Positions 18,960 through 29,843 of a DNA stretch of 64,000 nucleotides are shown one piece after another. The position numbers and the translations under genes were made by a program. The notes beneath the pieces are model-generated. The model saw nothing but the letters and a program-made list of their open reading frames with translations. It was not told the DNA's origin and did not search any database. Position 1 is the first letter of the stretch; every line of letters starts with the position of its first letter. This stretch comes from an uncultured Pelagibacteraceae bacterium (GTDB taxonomy: Bacteria; Pseudomonadota; Alphaproteobacteria; Pelagibacterales; Pelagibacteraceae). The stretch lies in the NCBI GenBank assembly GCA_902519695.1, contig CABYKN010000001.1, positions 23,129-87,128 on the forward strand. The letters run 5' to 3'.

Positions 18960-19741
18960 TGAAAAGAATTCTTATAGTTGAAGGTAACCTTAGAGAAGAA
19001 AATCAAAGCTTTACTGATGGTGGAATTAAAACTCATACTGAAAGTTTAAAAGACAGTATTAGTTATTTTACAGATCAATTAGATATTGATGTTGTTAATC
19101 CTTCATCAGATGAAAATATTAATGAAGTAGCTAAAGATTTAACTAAATATCATGGAATGATATGGGGTGGTAGTAGTTTAAATATTTACAATGATACTCC
19201 AGAAATAAGAAGACAAATAAACTTTATGAGGGAATGTCAAAAGAATATAAAAAATATATTCGCAATATGTTGGGGAATGCAAGTTGCTGTGACCGTTGCT
19301 GGTGGTGAAGTAAAGAAATGCCCTAATGGCGCTCACAGGGGAATAGCTCATGACATAGAAATAAACGAAAATGGTCTTAAACATCCGCTTTATAAAAATA
19401 AAAATAAAAAATTTAATACCCCTGCATTTAATTTTGATGAAGTTGTAAAATTACCTGAGGGCTCTACATTACTTTCATCAAATCCAATAAATAAAGTCAT
19501 GGGTATAAATTTTAATGTTGGTTCAACGAATGTATGGGGAATACAATATCACCCAGAGATAACTTATGCCAAAATGATAAGCTTAATTCATTTTAGGAGA
19601 GATCGACTTTTAGAAAAAAAAGCATTTATTGACCAAATGGAAATAGACTCTCACGTAAAAATTATAGAAGATGAAAATAAAATTTCAAATAAAGATGCAA
19701 GGATGAGAGAATTAGAAAATTGGCTAAATAATTTAAATTAG
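18959..19741 (+). CDS. Class I glutamine amidotransferase (GATase1) domain protein
   Basis: [11 protein letters not shown] nucleophile-elbow Cys, [11 protein letters not shown] catalytic His-Glu. Confidence 0.8.
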   Translation: MKRILIVEGNLREENQSFTDGGIKTHTESLKDSISYFTDQLDIDVVNPSSDENINEVAKDLTKYHGMIWGGSSLNIYNDTPEIRRQINFMRECQKNIKNIFAICWGMQVAVTVAGGEVKKCPNGAHRGIAHDIEINENGLKHPLYKNKNKKFNTPAFNFDEVVKLPEGSTLLSSNPINKVMGINFNVGSTNVWGIQYHPEITYAKMISLIHFRRDRLLEKKAFIDQMEIDSHVKIIEDENKISNKDARMRELENWLNNLN

Positions 19742-21417
19742 AACAAGCCTTCTATTTCACCTTTTTCATTAAGCTTAATAGAGTCTGCCGCAGGAACTCT
19801 TGGAAGTCCAGGCATTGTCATGATGGCTCCGCATATAACAACAATAAATTCTGCACCTGAAGATAATCTTACTTCTCTAATTGGTAATGAATGGCCTGTT
19901 GGAGCACCTTTTGCGTTTGGATCAGTAGAAAAACTATATTGTGTTTTTGCTACGCATATAGGTAAATTTCCATAACCCGCTTCTTCAAAAGATTTTAATT
20001 GATCTTTTATTTTACTGTCAGCAACAACTTCGTTTGCTCGATATATTTCTTTTGCAACAGTTTCAACTTTCTTTAACAAAGGTGTTTTTTCATCATATAA
20101 AAATTTAAAATTTGCTTGTTTTTGATCAATTAAATCTACAACATGTGAAGCAAGTTCTTTCGTCCCTTCGCCACCATTTGACCAATGAGTACATAAAGTA
20201 GCTTTAACTCCCATATTATCACAAGCATTTATTAACTCTTTTACCTCATTATCTGTATCAGCAATAAAATGATTAACAGCAACCGCTACCGGTAAACCAA
20301 ATTTTTTTACGTTTTCAATGTGTCTTTCTAAATTTACTAAACCTTTTTTTAACGCTTCTACATTTTCATTTTTTAAATCATCTTTAGCCACACCGCCGTG
20401 CATTTTTAATGCTCTGATTGTTGCAACAATAACTACACACTCAGGTTTTAAATTTGATTTTCTACATTTAATATCTAAAAATTTTTCTGCTCCTAGGTCT
20501 GCTCCAAATCCAGCTTCAGTTACAACATAATCAGCTAGTTTTAAACCTGCTTTAGTTGCTATCACAGAGTTACATCCATGAGCAATATTCGCAAAAGGAC
20601 CACCATGAATAATGGCAGGGTTATTTTCCAACGTTTGAGTTACATTAGGCCTGATTGCTTCCTTTAACAAAACAGTCATTGGTCCGTGGGCATTTAAATC
20701 TTTCGCAAATATAGGCTTTCTATCTCTAGTATAAGCAACTGTAATATTACCTATTCTCTTTTCCAAATCTTCAAGATCATTTGCTAAACAAAAGATAGCC
20801 ATTATCTCAGATGCTACTGTAATATCAAAACCATCTTCTCTTGGAAAGCCATTAGCTACTCCACCTAAATTAATATTGATAGATCTTAAAGATCTATCAT
20901 TCATATCCATAACTCTTCTCCAAACTACTCTTCTTACATCTATGTTTAATTTATTTCCCCAATAAATATGATTATCAATTAAGGCTGACAATAAATTGTG
21001 AGCAGATGTAATTGCATGGAAATCCCCAGTAAAATGTAAATTGATTTGTTCCATTGGAACAACTTGAGCATATCCACCACCTGCTGCTCCGCCTTTCATT
21101 CCAAACGAAGGACCTAAACTAGGTTCACGTAAACACACTATAGAATTTTTACCAATTTTATTTAATCCATCATTTAAACCAACTGATGTAGTGGTTTTTC
21201 CCTCACCTGCAGGAGTTGGTGTAATAGCAGTAACTAAAATTAATTTTCCATTTTTTTTATCTTTTAAACTATCTAAATATTCTAAATTTATTTTAGCAAT
21301 ATGACGTCCCATAGGGCTAAAAGCACTTGGTTCGTCTGGAACATTAATTTTACCCAAAATCTCATTTATGGGTTTCATTTTTGCTTCTCGTGCAATTTGG
21401 ATATCTGATTTTGACAT
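19738..21417 (-). CDS. fhs: Formate-tetrahydrofolate ligase
   Basis: 559 aa; [60 protein letters not shown]. Confidence 0.95.
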   Translation of the reverse strand: MSKSDIQIAREAKMKPINEILGKINVPDEPSAFSPMGRHIAKINLEYLDSLKDKKNGKLILVTAITPTPAGEGKTTTSVGLNDGLNKIGKNSIVCLREPSLGPSFGMKGGAAGGGYAQVVPMEQINLHFTGDFHAITSAHNLLSALIDNHIYWGNKLNIDVRRVVWRRVMDMNDRSLRSININLGGVANGFPREDGFDITVASEIMAIFCLANDLEDLEKRIGNITVAYTRDRKPIFAKDLNAHGPMTVLLKEAIRPNVTQTLENNPAIIHGGPFANIAHGCNSVIATKAGLKLADYVVTEAGFGADLGAEKFLDIKCRKSNLKPECVVIVATIRALKMHGGVAKDDLKNENVEALKKGLVNLERHIENVKKFGLPVAVAVNHFIADTDNEVKELINACDNMGVKATLCTHWSNGGEGTKELASHVVDLIDQKQANFKFLYDEKTPLLKKVETVAKEIYRANEVVADSKIKDQLKSFEEAGYGNLPICVAKTQYSFSTDPNAKGAPTGHSLPIREVRLSSGAEFIVVICGAIMTMPGLPRVPAADSIKLNEKGEIEGLF

Positions 21418-21538
21418 AAATCTAATTACTTATTAATGAGCAGAATTACTATCCTTTTTTGTCACGTATTTAAACATCTAAAAAATATATATAAAAAAAA
21501 TTAGCAAAAACTTATATTTAATTTTATAAAACTTACGG

Positions 21539-22795
21539 ATGCAGAAATATTCAGTATTTAGTCTAATCAAAAACGCTTTCTCCAATCACCAAAATTGGGA
21601 AGTTGCTTGGAAAGATCCAACTCCAAAAAGTGAATATGATGTAGTCATCATCGGAGGTGGAGGACACGGTCTTGCTACTGCATATTATTTAGCAAAAGAA
21701 CATAATATTAGAAATGTAGCTATCATTGAGAAAGGCTGGATTGGTGGTGGAAATGTTGGTCGAAATACAACGATCATAAGATCAAATTTTATGTACGATT
21801 CTAATGCAAGATTTAATGAATTTGGAATGGATTTATGGAGAAACTTAAGTCAAGAACTGAACTTTAATGTGATGTTTTCTCCAAGGGGAATAATAAACTT
21901 AGCCCACTCTGATGCTCAAATGAATGCATATGCTCGTAGAGGAAACTCTATGAGATTAAATGGAATAGATGCAAAGTTATTGGATAGAGACGAAGTTAAA
22001 AAATTAATTCCAATGGCTGACTTTAGTGATGAAGTACGTTTCCCAATTTTTGGAGGCTTAATGCAACCAAGCGCTGGTACCGCAAGACATGATGCTGTTG
22101 CTTGGGGTTATGCGCGTCAAGCAGATGATATGGGCGTAGATATAATTCAACATTGTGAGGTCACTGGTTTTGATGTTGTTAATGGAAAGATAAAAGGAAT
22201 TAGAACTTCAAGAGGAGATATTAAAGCAAAAAAAGTTGGATTATGTGTTGCAGGTAGCACAAATATATTAGCTGAAAAATTAAATATGACACTGCCAATA
22301 GAAACTCACGTACTACAAGCTTGTGTTTCAGAACCTGTAAAACCATTATTAGACGGAGTAGTAACTTTTGGTGCAGGCCACTTTTATATAAGTCAATCAG
22401 ATAAAGGTGAGATGGTAATGGGTGGTGATCTTGATGGATATAATAGTTATGCTCAAAGAGGTAACTTGCCAACTATACAACATGTCTTGACAGGTGGCTT
22501 AGCTTTGTTTCCATTTTTAAGTAGATTAAAAATGTTAAGGACATGGGGAGGGATCATGGATATGTCTATGGATGGTTCTCCAATAATTGATAAAACTCAT
22601 ATTGAAGGTTTATATTTAAATTGTGGATGGTGTTATGGAGGTTTTAAATCAACTCCTGTTTCAGGTTGGACATTTGCACACACAATTGCGCAAGATAAAG
22701 TTCATGAATTAAATTCAGAATTAAGATTAAATAGATTTTCTACAGGTCATCTTCTAGATGAAAAAGGTTTAGGAACTAAAACCTGGATTGGTTAA
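21539..22795 (+). CDS. soxB: Sarcosine oxidase subunit beta
   Basis: YDVVIIGGGGHGLATAYYLAKEH, GWIGGGNVGRNTTIIRSNF; followed by soxD, soxA, soxG. Confidence 0.95.
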   Translation: MQKYSVFSLIKNAFSNHQNWEVAWKDPTPKSEYDVVIIGGGGHGLATAYYLAKEHNIRNVAIIEKGWIGGGNVGRNTTIIRSNFMYDSNARFNEFGMDLWRNLSQELNFNVMFSPRGIINLAHSDAQMNAYARRGNSMRLNGIDAKLLDRDEVKKLIPMADFSDEVRFPIFGGLMQPSAGTARHDAVAWGYARQADDMGVDIIQHCEVTGFDVVNGKIKGIRTSRGDIKAKKVGLCVAGSTNILAEKLNMTLPIETHVLQACVSEPVKPLLDGVVTFGAGHFYISQSDKGEMVMGGDLDGYNSYAQRGNLPTIQHVLTGGLALFPFLSRLKMLRTWGGIMDMSMDGSPIIDKTHIEGLYLNCGWCYGGFKSTPVSGWTFAHTIAQDKVHELNSELRLNRFSTGHLLDEKGLGTKTWIG

Positions 22796-22798
22796 AAA

Positions 22799-23068
22799 AT
22801 GTTATATATCAAATGTCCTTATTGCGGTTTAAGAGCACAAAAAGAATTTTCATATGGAGGTGATGCAACTGTAAAACGACCTAATATAAATGAAGAAGTA
22901 TCAAGCGAAGATTGGGATAATTTTGTTTATATGAGAAAAAGTCCAAGAGGGAAACATATAGAGTTATGGCAACATATAGCAGGATGTAGACAATGGATTA
23001 AGGTGCAAAGAGACACCGCTACACATGAAATTTTCCAAACAGCAAAAGTCACAGAAGAAATAAGATGA
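22799..23068 (+). CDS. soxD: Sarcosine oxidase subunit delta
   Basis: CPYCGLRAQKEFSYGGDA, HIAGCRQW. Confidence 0.93.
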   Translation: MLYIKCPYCGLRAQKEFSYGGDATVKRPNINEEVSSEDWDNFVYMRKSPRGKHIELWQHIAGCRQWIKVQRDTATHEIFQTAKVTEEIR

Positions 23069-26061
23069 GCCAACCATTTAGATTAAATAAAGAGGGATTG
23101 ATTAATCGAAATAAAAAATTATCTTTTACTTTTAATGGTAAAAAATTATTTGGATATGAAGGTGATACAATTGCATCTGCTTTAATAGCAAATGGAATAC
23201 ACTTAGTCGGTAGAAGTTTTAAATATCATAGACCGAGAGGTTTTTTTGGTGCAGGAGTAGAGGAGCCAAATGCAAAACTACAGGTAGAATTCAATGGTCA
23301 TTCAGAGCCCAATGTTAATGCAACAGAAATGGAGCTCGTTGAAGGTTTATCAGCTACTAGCCAGAATTGTTGGCCATCAGTTAATTTTGATATTGGTGCA
23401 ATTAATAATTTTTTAAAAATGTTTTTCCCTGCAGGGTTTTATTACAAAACATTTATGTGGCCTAAAAGTTTCTGGTATAAAATTTACGAACCTTTCATTA
23501 GAAAAGCCGCAGGATTAGGGGTTGCTTCGATAGAAAAAGATAAAGAAAGATATGAACATAAATTTGAGTATTGCGATTTATTAGTTACTGGATCTGGACC
23601 CTCTGGATTAGCAAGTGCTTATGCTGCTGCAAAAAATGGAGCAAAAGTAATTTTAGCTGAGGATAAACCAAGATTTGGAGGAACACTTTTAACTGATGAC
23701 GTAAGCATCGATAATTTATCAGGAAAAGATTGGGCAGAAAAAATAATTACTGAATTAAAATCTATGCCCAATGTCACTGTAAAAAATAGATCTCAAGTTT
23801 TTGGTTATTATGATCATAACATGCTGGTAATGTTTGAGAGAGTTAGTGATCATTTAGAGAAAAAATCAAAATTCACCCCAAGACAAAGACTTTGGTATAT
23901 TAGAGCCAAAGAAACAATTTTATCAACTGGTTCAATTGAAAGACCAATTGTGTTCGGCAACAATGATACTCCAGGAATTTTTTTATCAGCAGCTGCAAAA
24001 GAATATATGAAAGTCTATGGAGTATTGGTTGGAAAGAAACCTTTAATATTCACAAATAACGATAGTGCATATGAAACAGCTTTAGAGTTCAAAAAAAATA
24101 ATGTTGAACCAATTATATTAGATACAAGAGAAGAGCATTCATCAGAATTAATTGATGAAGCTAAATCAAAGGGAATTGATATAAGATTTTCTCACGGTGT
24201 TATTGTTGCTAATGGTTACAAAAAAGTTAAATCTGCAAAAATTGGCAAACTGAATAAAGATAAAAATTCTTTTGAGAAAATAGAAACTGTAGATTGTGAT
24301 TGTATTTGTGTGTCTGGATTTTGGACACCATCTGTACATTTAGCATCACAGTCAGGAAATAAACTTAAGTATGAAGAAAAAATTGATGCATTTATTCCAG
24401 ATAAGAAAAAACAACATGAGACCTCAGTTGGCGCAGCAAATGGATCATTCACATTAGAAGAAAGTTTAAAACATGGTTTTGAAAATGGTTCAAATCTTTC
24501 CGCAAAAATTACAGAGACTAAAACAGAAATCTCAATTCCAAATGTAAATGAAAAGAAATACGGAGCTCATGATAAATTTTGGTGTATGCCGTTACCTAAG
24601 AATGAAAATCCAAAAAGATTTGTTGATTTTCAAAATGATGTATCTGTTTCTGATATAGAAATCGCACTAAGAGAAGGCTACAGATCAATAGAGCATGTCA
24701 AAAGATACACAACTCTTGGAATGGCAACAGATCAAGGCCGTACAAGTAATTTAAATGGCCTTCAGTTGGTATCTAATATAGAAAATAAAATAGTTCCTGA
24801 AGTGGGACACACAACATTTAGACCACCTTTCACACCAATTACAATCGGGACAATAGTTGGTCGTGAAGTAGGTATGGAATATATGCCGACTAGAAAAACC
24901 CCAATGCATGAATGGCATGAGAAAAATAATGCTGTATTTGTTGATGCAGGTGCTTGGAAAAGACCTCGATATTATAAGCTAGGAAGTGAAACTTTATTTG
25001 AAGCTTCAAAGAGAGAGGCAAAAAATGTTAGAGAGAATGTTGGTATATGCGATGTAACTACATTAGGAAAAATTGATATTAAAGGTCCAGACGCAGCAGA
25101 ATTTTTAAATAGAGTTTATACAAATGCTTGGATGAAATTACCTGTTGGAAAAGCAAGATATGGATTGATGCTTAGAGAAGATGGAATTGTCATGGACGAT
25201 GGAACAACAACAAGAATTTCAGAAAATCATTATCATATGACAACAACAACTGCACAAGCTGCAAATGTTTTATCTCACTTAGAATATTATCTTCAAATTG
25301 TTTGGCCAGAATTAAATGTAAATGTTGTCTCTACAACTGAGCAATGGGCAGGGGCTGCAATTGCTGGACCTAAATCTAGAGACATGTTATCAAAATTATA
25401 TCCGGACTTAGACGTATCAAATGAAGCTTTGCCTTTTATGGGCTATAAAGAAGCAGAATTTTTTGGTGTTCCATCAAGAATTTTTAGAATTTCATTTTCT
25501 GGTGAGCTTGCATATGAGATTAATGTCAAATCAGATCATGGCATGTTCATGTGGGAGAAAATGATGGAAGTAGGAAAAGATTTTGGAAATCAGCCTTATG
25601 GAACTGAAGCTTTGTCAACATTAAGAATAGAAATGGGACACGTTGCAGGGCCAGAATTAGATGGTCGAACAATCCCATCAGATGTTTCATTAAATGGGTT
25701 AGTTTCAAAGAAAAAAGATTTTATCGGCAAAAATTCTTTAGGGAGAGAAGCATTTAATGTTGAGAGCAGACAAAAAATTGTTGGACTTATTCCAATTGAT
25801 AGAAAGTCTAGTATTCCTGAAGGATCTCATATCGTCCAAGATCAGAATGCAAAATTACCAAACCCTAAACTTGGTCACGTTTCTTCTTCTTGTTGGAGTG
25901 TAGAAAATAATAATCCATTTTCTCTGGCAATAATGAAAGATGGAAAAAATATGATTGGTAAAAAGTTTTTTGCGGTATCACCATTAAAAAATAAATCAAT
26001 TGAAGTAGAAGTTATATCTTCACATTATGTTGACCCTGAAGGAAAAAGAGTTAGATCATGA
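23065..26061 (+). CDS. soxA: Sarcosine oxidase subunit alpha
   Basis: 998 aa; GDTIASALIANG, RSFKYHRPRGFFGAG, GSGPSGLASAYAAAKNGA, C-terminal GcvT domain. Confidence 0.95.
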   Translation: MSQPFRLNKEGLINRNKKLSFTFNGKKLFGYEGDTIASALIANGIHLVGRSFKYHRPRGFFGAGVEEPNAKLQVEFNGHSEPNVNATEMELVEGLSATSQNCWPSVNFDIGAINNFLKMFFPAGFYYKTFMWPKSFWYKIYEPFIRKAAGLGVASIEKDKERYEHKFEYCDLLVTGSGPSGLASAYAAAKNGAKVILAEDKPRFGGTLLTDDVSIDNLSGKDWAEKIITELKSMPNVTVKNRSQVFGYYDHNMLVMFERVSDHLEKKSKFTPRQRLWYIRAKETILSTGSIERPIVFGNNDTPGIFLSAAAKEYMKVYGVLVGKKPLIFTNNDSAYETALEFKKNNVEPIILDTREEHSSELIDEAKSKGIDIRFSHGVIVANGYKKVKSAKIGKLNKDKNSFEKIETVDCDCICVSGFWTPSVHLASQSGNKLKYEEKIDAFIPDKKKQHETSVGAANGSFTLEESLKHGFENGSNLSAKITETKTEISIPNVNEKKYGAHDKFWCMPLPKNENPKRFVDFQNDVSVSDIEIALREGYRSIEHVKRYTTLGMATDQGRTSNLNGLQLVSNIENKIVPEVGHTTFRPPFTPITIGTIVGREVGMEYMPTRKTPMHEWHEKNNAVFVDAGAWKRPRYYKLGSETLFEASKREAKNVRENVGICDVTTLGKIDIKGPDAAEFLNRVYTNAWMKLPVGKARYGLMLREDGIVMDDGTTTRISENHYHMTTTTAQAANVLSHLEYYLQIVWPELNVNVVSTTEQWAGAAIAGPKSRDMLSKLYPDLDVSNEALPFMGYKEAEFFGVPSRIFRISFSGELAYEINVKSDHGMFMWEKMMEVGKDFGNQPYGTEALSTLRIEMGHVAGPELDGRTIPSDVSLNGLVSKKKDFIGKNSLGREAFNVESRQKIVGLIPIDRKSSIPEGSHIVQDQNAKLPNPKLGHVSSSCWSVENNNPFSLAIMKDGKNMIGKKFFAVSPLKNKSIEVEVISSHYVDPEGKRVRS

Positions 26062-26636
26062 AAAATGTTTCTGCACTAGAAAATATTCATAAACATGGAT
26101 TGTTTGGCAATCACGATAGTAAAGATGAGCTAATAAATATTAGAGAAATCAAGGATGTTTTGATTTATCAAATTGTTAAATATAAAAAATCTTCAATTAG
26201 TATTGATAAAATAAAAATAGATAATTTAAATTTACCTGAGACACTCTTGGTATCTTCAAATACTAATACAAGAATTTTATGGATGGGACCTGATAATTGG
26301 TTGGTCGTTTCAACGAATAAAGAAATAGAAAAATCTATTTTAGAAAACCTAAGTCATGATGATTTTGCATTAACTGATCTATCTCATTCAAGAACGATAC
26401 TTGAATTAGAAGGTTCTTTGGTAGATGAAGTATTGAAAAAGGGTTGTCCGTTAAATTTAGATAGTCTTGATGAAGGAAAATGTTCTAATTCTGCTTTTCA
26501 TGCAATCACAATAACTATTGATTTTATTAGTTCAAATCCAAGAAAAGTAAGAATATTTGCTTTAAGAAGTTTTGGAGAATCTCTTTATCATTCAATAACT
26601 GATGCTTGTTTAGAATTTGGCTATAAAGCTGAATAA
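26058..26636 (+). CDS. soxG: Sarcosine oxidase subunit gamma
   Basis: Position immediately after soxA; WMGPDNWLVV, LTDLSHSRTILELEG. Confidence 0.88.
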   Translation: MKNVSALENIHKHGLFGNHDSKDELINIREIKDVLIYQIVKYKKSSISIDKIKIDNLNLPETLLVSSNTNTRILWMGPDNWLVVSTNKEIEKSILENLSHDDFALTDLSHSRTILELEGSLVDEVLKKGCPLNLDSLDEGKCSNSAFHAITITIDFISSNPRKVRIFALRSFGESLYHSITDACLEFGYKAE

Positions 26637-26639
26637 AAA

Positions 26640-28256
26640 TTATTCTGAAGTTTTAAATTTAGTCTTTTGAATTATAACCACAAACACAATTGGAATTATT
26701 AAAGTTATTAGTGTTACTGTTATCAACAAAATACCTAGATCTGAATAATCGGCAGTGGTAAGAATAGCGTTTGTTACCTTATCTTTTACTTCTCTAGTAA
26801 TAACATAAATTTTGTTTAAATATTTAGTCCCTAAAGCACTTGCTGATAAAGCAAGATTTGTGAAAGATGCGAATACTGCAAAGAAAGTTGCTTTTAAGTG
26901 CGACGGAGCATTTTTAGCAATCCATGCAAGCAAAGGTATCATTGAGACTTGTCCCAAAGGTGACTCAAGTGCAGTATTTAATATTGCAATAAACTTGGCA
27001 TCAACAACTCCATTAGTAATTGATGATGTCCAATTGTGAAATCCATAATACATACCAACACTTGGTAAAAATAAAATTGCACCTGCAATGGATAAAATCA
27101 CTATTATTTTAGCTATTGAGTTGTTTGCCATAAATGGTCTTAATAAGATAATCCCTACAAGGGTTAAAACTGAAGCAATAAGTGATAACACTGAAAAAAA
27201 TTGTTCATTGAATTCAAGTACATCAATTTCAAACCAAGATAAACCTGGACCAGGTCCTGGCATTGCTCTAAAAATAAAAATTATTATTGCTGTCCCTACA
27301 ACAGTAAGTCTTAAATCCTGAGGAAGTTCTTTAACTAATTTATTCATTAAAAATAGAATAATTGCCATTGAACCTACAAAAACAATTTCTTGAGCAAATG
27401 GCACTTTGAATGATCCAATACCTAAAGTGAAAATAACAAAAACTAAACTTCCACCTAATATCCACCAGTTTACTTCAGTTTTCTCTGAAGGAGCATAATC
27501 TTGGTCACCCTCAAGACCTTGTTCAATAAGTTTTCTTTTCTTTTGATTTTTTAAATATGAAGCGAGAAATATTCCAAGAACGGATACAATTGGTATAATT
27601 AAAGCATATATATAAATTGAACCGTATAAACTTATCTTATCTGCTTGTTCAAGATCGTCTACTCCTTTAAAGAGGATAACGTTAGCTAAAGCAACTAAAA
27701 CAGTTCCACCAATTATTGCAAATCTTCCAAGAGTTTGCATTGTTGTATGCATAAGTTTGATTTCATCTCTTGAAAATTTATTTCCACTATCATCAACTAA
27801 AGGAACTGCTTCTACAGTCATAGCATCGGCTACAACATCTTGCACAACATAACCAATCGGAGCAAGCAAAACACTGATCACAAACCATGTTTCTACTGAA
27901 AGAATTGAGGACATCCATTCAGTATGAATTATTAAACCGTACATTATAATTAAACTTAATGAGATTAAGGATGCTCCAACAAAAACCATGTAATTTTTTT
28001 TATTCCAGATTAGATCAACAAGATGACCTAAAGGCATCTTCAATGCCCATGGAATTCCAGCCCAAAAACCCAGTCCAGCAAGAAAAGCAGCAGATAAGTT
28101 TAGATAGTCTTTAACAAAAAAAGTTCCAACAATACCTGTTAGTCCTGAAATACCAGCAGCAAGATAAATCATCAATGGTGGTAGATAGGTCCACTTAAAC
28201 TGTCTTCCTAAATCTATTAAAGTACTATCTATAAATCTCAAAATTTTATTACTCAT
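26640..28256 (-). CDS. BT1-like folate/biopterin family transporter (MFS superfamily)
   Basis: 538 aa polytopic protein; DYLNLSAAFLAGLGFWAGIPWALKMPLGHLVDL and PIGYVVQDVVADAMTVEAV resemble the BT1/folate-biopterin transporter family. Confidence 0.65.
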   Translation of the reverse strand: MSNKILRFIDSTLIDLGRQFKWTYLPPLMIYLAAGISGLTGIVGTFFVKDYLNLSAAFLAGLGFWAGIPWALKMPLGHLVDLIWNKKNYMVFVGASLISLSLIIMYGLIIHTEWMSSILSVETWFVISVLLAPIGYVVQDVVADAMTVEAVPLVDDSGNKFSRDEIKLMHTTMQTLGRFAIIGGTVLVALANVILFKGVDDLEQADKISLYGSIYIYALIIPIVSVLGIFLASYLKNQKKRKLIEQGLEGDQDYAPSEKTEVNWWILGGSLVFVIFTLGIGSFKVPFAQEIVFVGSMAIILFLMNKLVKELPQDLRLTVVGTAIIIFIFRAMPGPGPGLSWFEIDVLEFNEQFFSVLSLIASVLTLVGIILLRPFMANNSIAKIIVILSIAGAILFLPSVGMYYGFHNWTSSITNGVVDAKFIAILNTALESPLGQVSMIPLLAWIAKNAPSHLKATFFAVFASFTNLALSASALGTKYLNKIYVITREVKDKVTNAILTTADYSDLGILLITVTLITLIIPIVFVVIIQKTKFKTSE

Positions 28257-28259
28257 AAA

Positions 28260-28700
28260 TTATTCTGTTAAATTTAATAATATTAATCCATTTTGTTTAG
28301 TTTCTTTACACCAAAGTTCATAACTTTCACAAACTCTCCACAAATGATCAAATGCTCTTTGAGATAATTCCAAAGGAAAGTGACTTTTTGCATAATATAA
28401 TTTTGGGATTTTCATTAATTGTTTAATCATAGTATCTTTTTGTATTTGTAAAAGTCTTATAGTTTCTTGATTAATCTTTTTTTTTGTAGATTTATCTACG
28501 TAGTCATTGCTCTCAAGTTCTTTAAACCATTTATCATGAAAATTTCCTGAACTAATTTCATTATAATCATCTGATGCAATAAATATTTCAAAAGCTTGAA
28601 TATTAGTTAAATTTGGATTTTTAATCTTGATTTCATATATCTTTCGATAAATGATTTCAGCAACATATAATACAAATGGTCTTGATTTATCAGCTTCCAA
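28260..28700 (-). CDS. Conserved hypothetical protein, 146 aa
   Basis: ORF of good length in an otherwise empty gap; no recognised motif. Confidence 0.6.
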   Translation of the reverse strand: MEADKSRPFVLYVAEIIYRKIYEIKIKNPNLTNIQAFEIFIASDDYNEISSGNFHDKWFKELESNDYVDKSTKKKINQETIRLLQIQKDTMIKQLMKIPKLYYAKSHFPLELSQRAFDHLWRVCESYELWCKETKQNGLILLNLTE

Positions 28701-28710
28701 ACTAAACTCC

Positions 28711-29181
28711 TCAAATGTCTACTGAATAATAGCACGAATTAGGATCATCTTTATAGTGCGCAAAAGGCCCACACTCTTTAAAACCAAAACTTTTAAAAAG
28801 TTTTCTAGCGGGCGCAAAAAAATCACCCGCACCAGTTTCGACACTTAGTTTAGTAATTCCTATTTGTTTAGATTTTTCAATAAGATGTGAAATTATTTTT
28901 CCACCATATTTTTTATTTCTAAATTTATCTGAAACTCTTATAGATTTAAATTCTCCATGCGTTTCATCAAATAATTTTAAAGCTCCACAACCAATTAATT
29001 CATTATTTTCCCACAAACTCCAGAATTTTATACTTGGATCCTTTAATCCAGGTATATCTAATACATGCGAACTCCCCTCAGGAGAAACTGATCTCAATTC
29101 AATAAAATGCTTAGTTAGCAACTCATTTACTTGCGGATCATCAAAATTATTTTCTATTGATTTCATAGTTTCGAAAAACAT
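28711..29181 (-). CDS. GNAT family N-acetyltransferase
   Basis: VSDKFRNKKYGGKIISHLIEKSKQIGITKLSVETG acetyl-CoA-binding motif A. Confidence 0.85.
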   Translation of the reverse strand: MFFETMKSIENNFDDPQVNELLTKHFIELRSVSPEGSSHVLDIPGLKDPSIKFWSLWENNELIGCGALKLFDETHGEFKSIRVSDKFRNKKYGGKIISHLIEKSKQIGITKLSVETGAGDFFAPARKLFKSFGFKECGPFAHYKDDPNSCYYSVDI

Positions 29182-29217
29182 ATAATCTAAATTTAGATTA
29201 AACCAAGAAAATTAAAT

Positions 29218-29841
29218 ATGTGTGGAAGATACGTAATAACTAGCCCCGTTACAAAAACAAAAAAACTTGTTAAGTCAGCTATACAAGTTGAAGATAATGA
29301 AAATTATAATGCACATCCATTTCAAAAATTACCTGTAATTAAAAAATATAATAATGGAAATACTCTAGAAAATTTAAAGTGGGGAGTAGTACCTAGCTGG
29401 GCTAAGCAAAAAGATTTTAAACCTTTAATAAATGCAAGACTAGAAACTATAGATGAAAAAGTTTCTTTCAAAAAATTAATTCGACTACATAGATGTGTAG
29501 CTGTAGCAGATGGTTTTTATGAGTGGAAAAGAGAAAAAGAAAATAAAACACCTTATTATTTTTTAAGAGAGGATAAAAAGCTTATGTATTTAGCGGCTAT
29601 TTATGACAACGATCAATTTTGTTTAATAACCGAGGATGCAGATGAAAATATTAAAGAAATACATCATAGACAGCCTGTTATAATCAATGAAAATGATGTT
29701 AATAGATATTTAAATCTTGAATTAACAGGATCGAGTTTACTGAAAGAGTGTAAAAAAACAAAATTAAACTTTCATGAAGTTTCAAAGGAAGTTAACAAAC
29801 CCACAAACAATAATATTTCTTTGATCCAAACAATTTCTTAA
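29218..29841 (+). CDS. SRAP/HMCES (YedK) family abasic-site processing protein
   Basis: MCGRY N-terminal catalytic Cys2, DGFYEWK, HHRQPVII. Confidence 0.9.
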   Translation: MCGRYVITSPVTKTKKLVKSAIQVEDNENYNAHPFQKLPVIKKYNNGNTLENLKWGVVPSWAKQKDFKPLINARLETIDEKVSFKKLIRLHRCVAVADGFYEWKREKENKTPYYFLREDKKLMYLAAIYDNDQFCLITEDADENIKEIHHRQPVIINENDVNRYLNLELTGSSLLKECKKTKLNFHEVSKEVNKPTNNNISLIQTIS

Positions 29842-29843
29842 AA

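Noticed and set aside
21539-26636. Calling soxBDAG an N-methylglutamate dehydrogenase (mgd) operon
   Set aside because: The two are homologous, but subunit beta start and order fit sarcosine oxidase and no methylglutamate synthase genes or gmaS are present nearby.
26812-27321. Plus-strand ORFs within the BT1-like transporter
   Set aside because: Antisense to a long polytopic membrane protein frame; no supporting signals.
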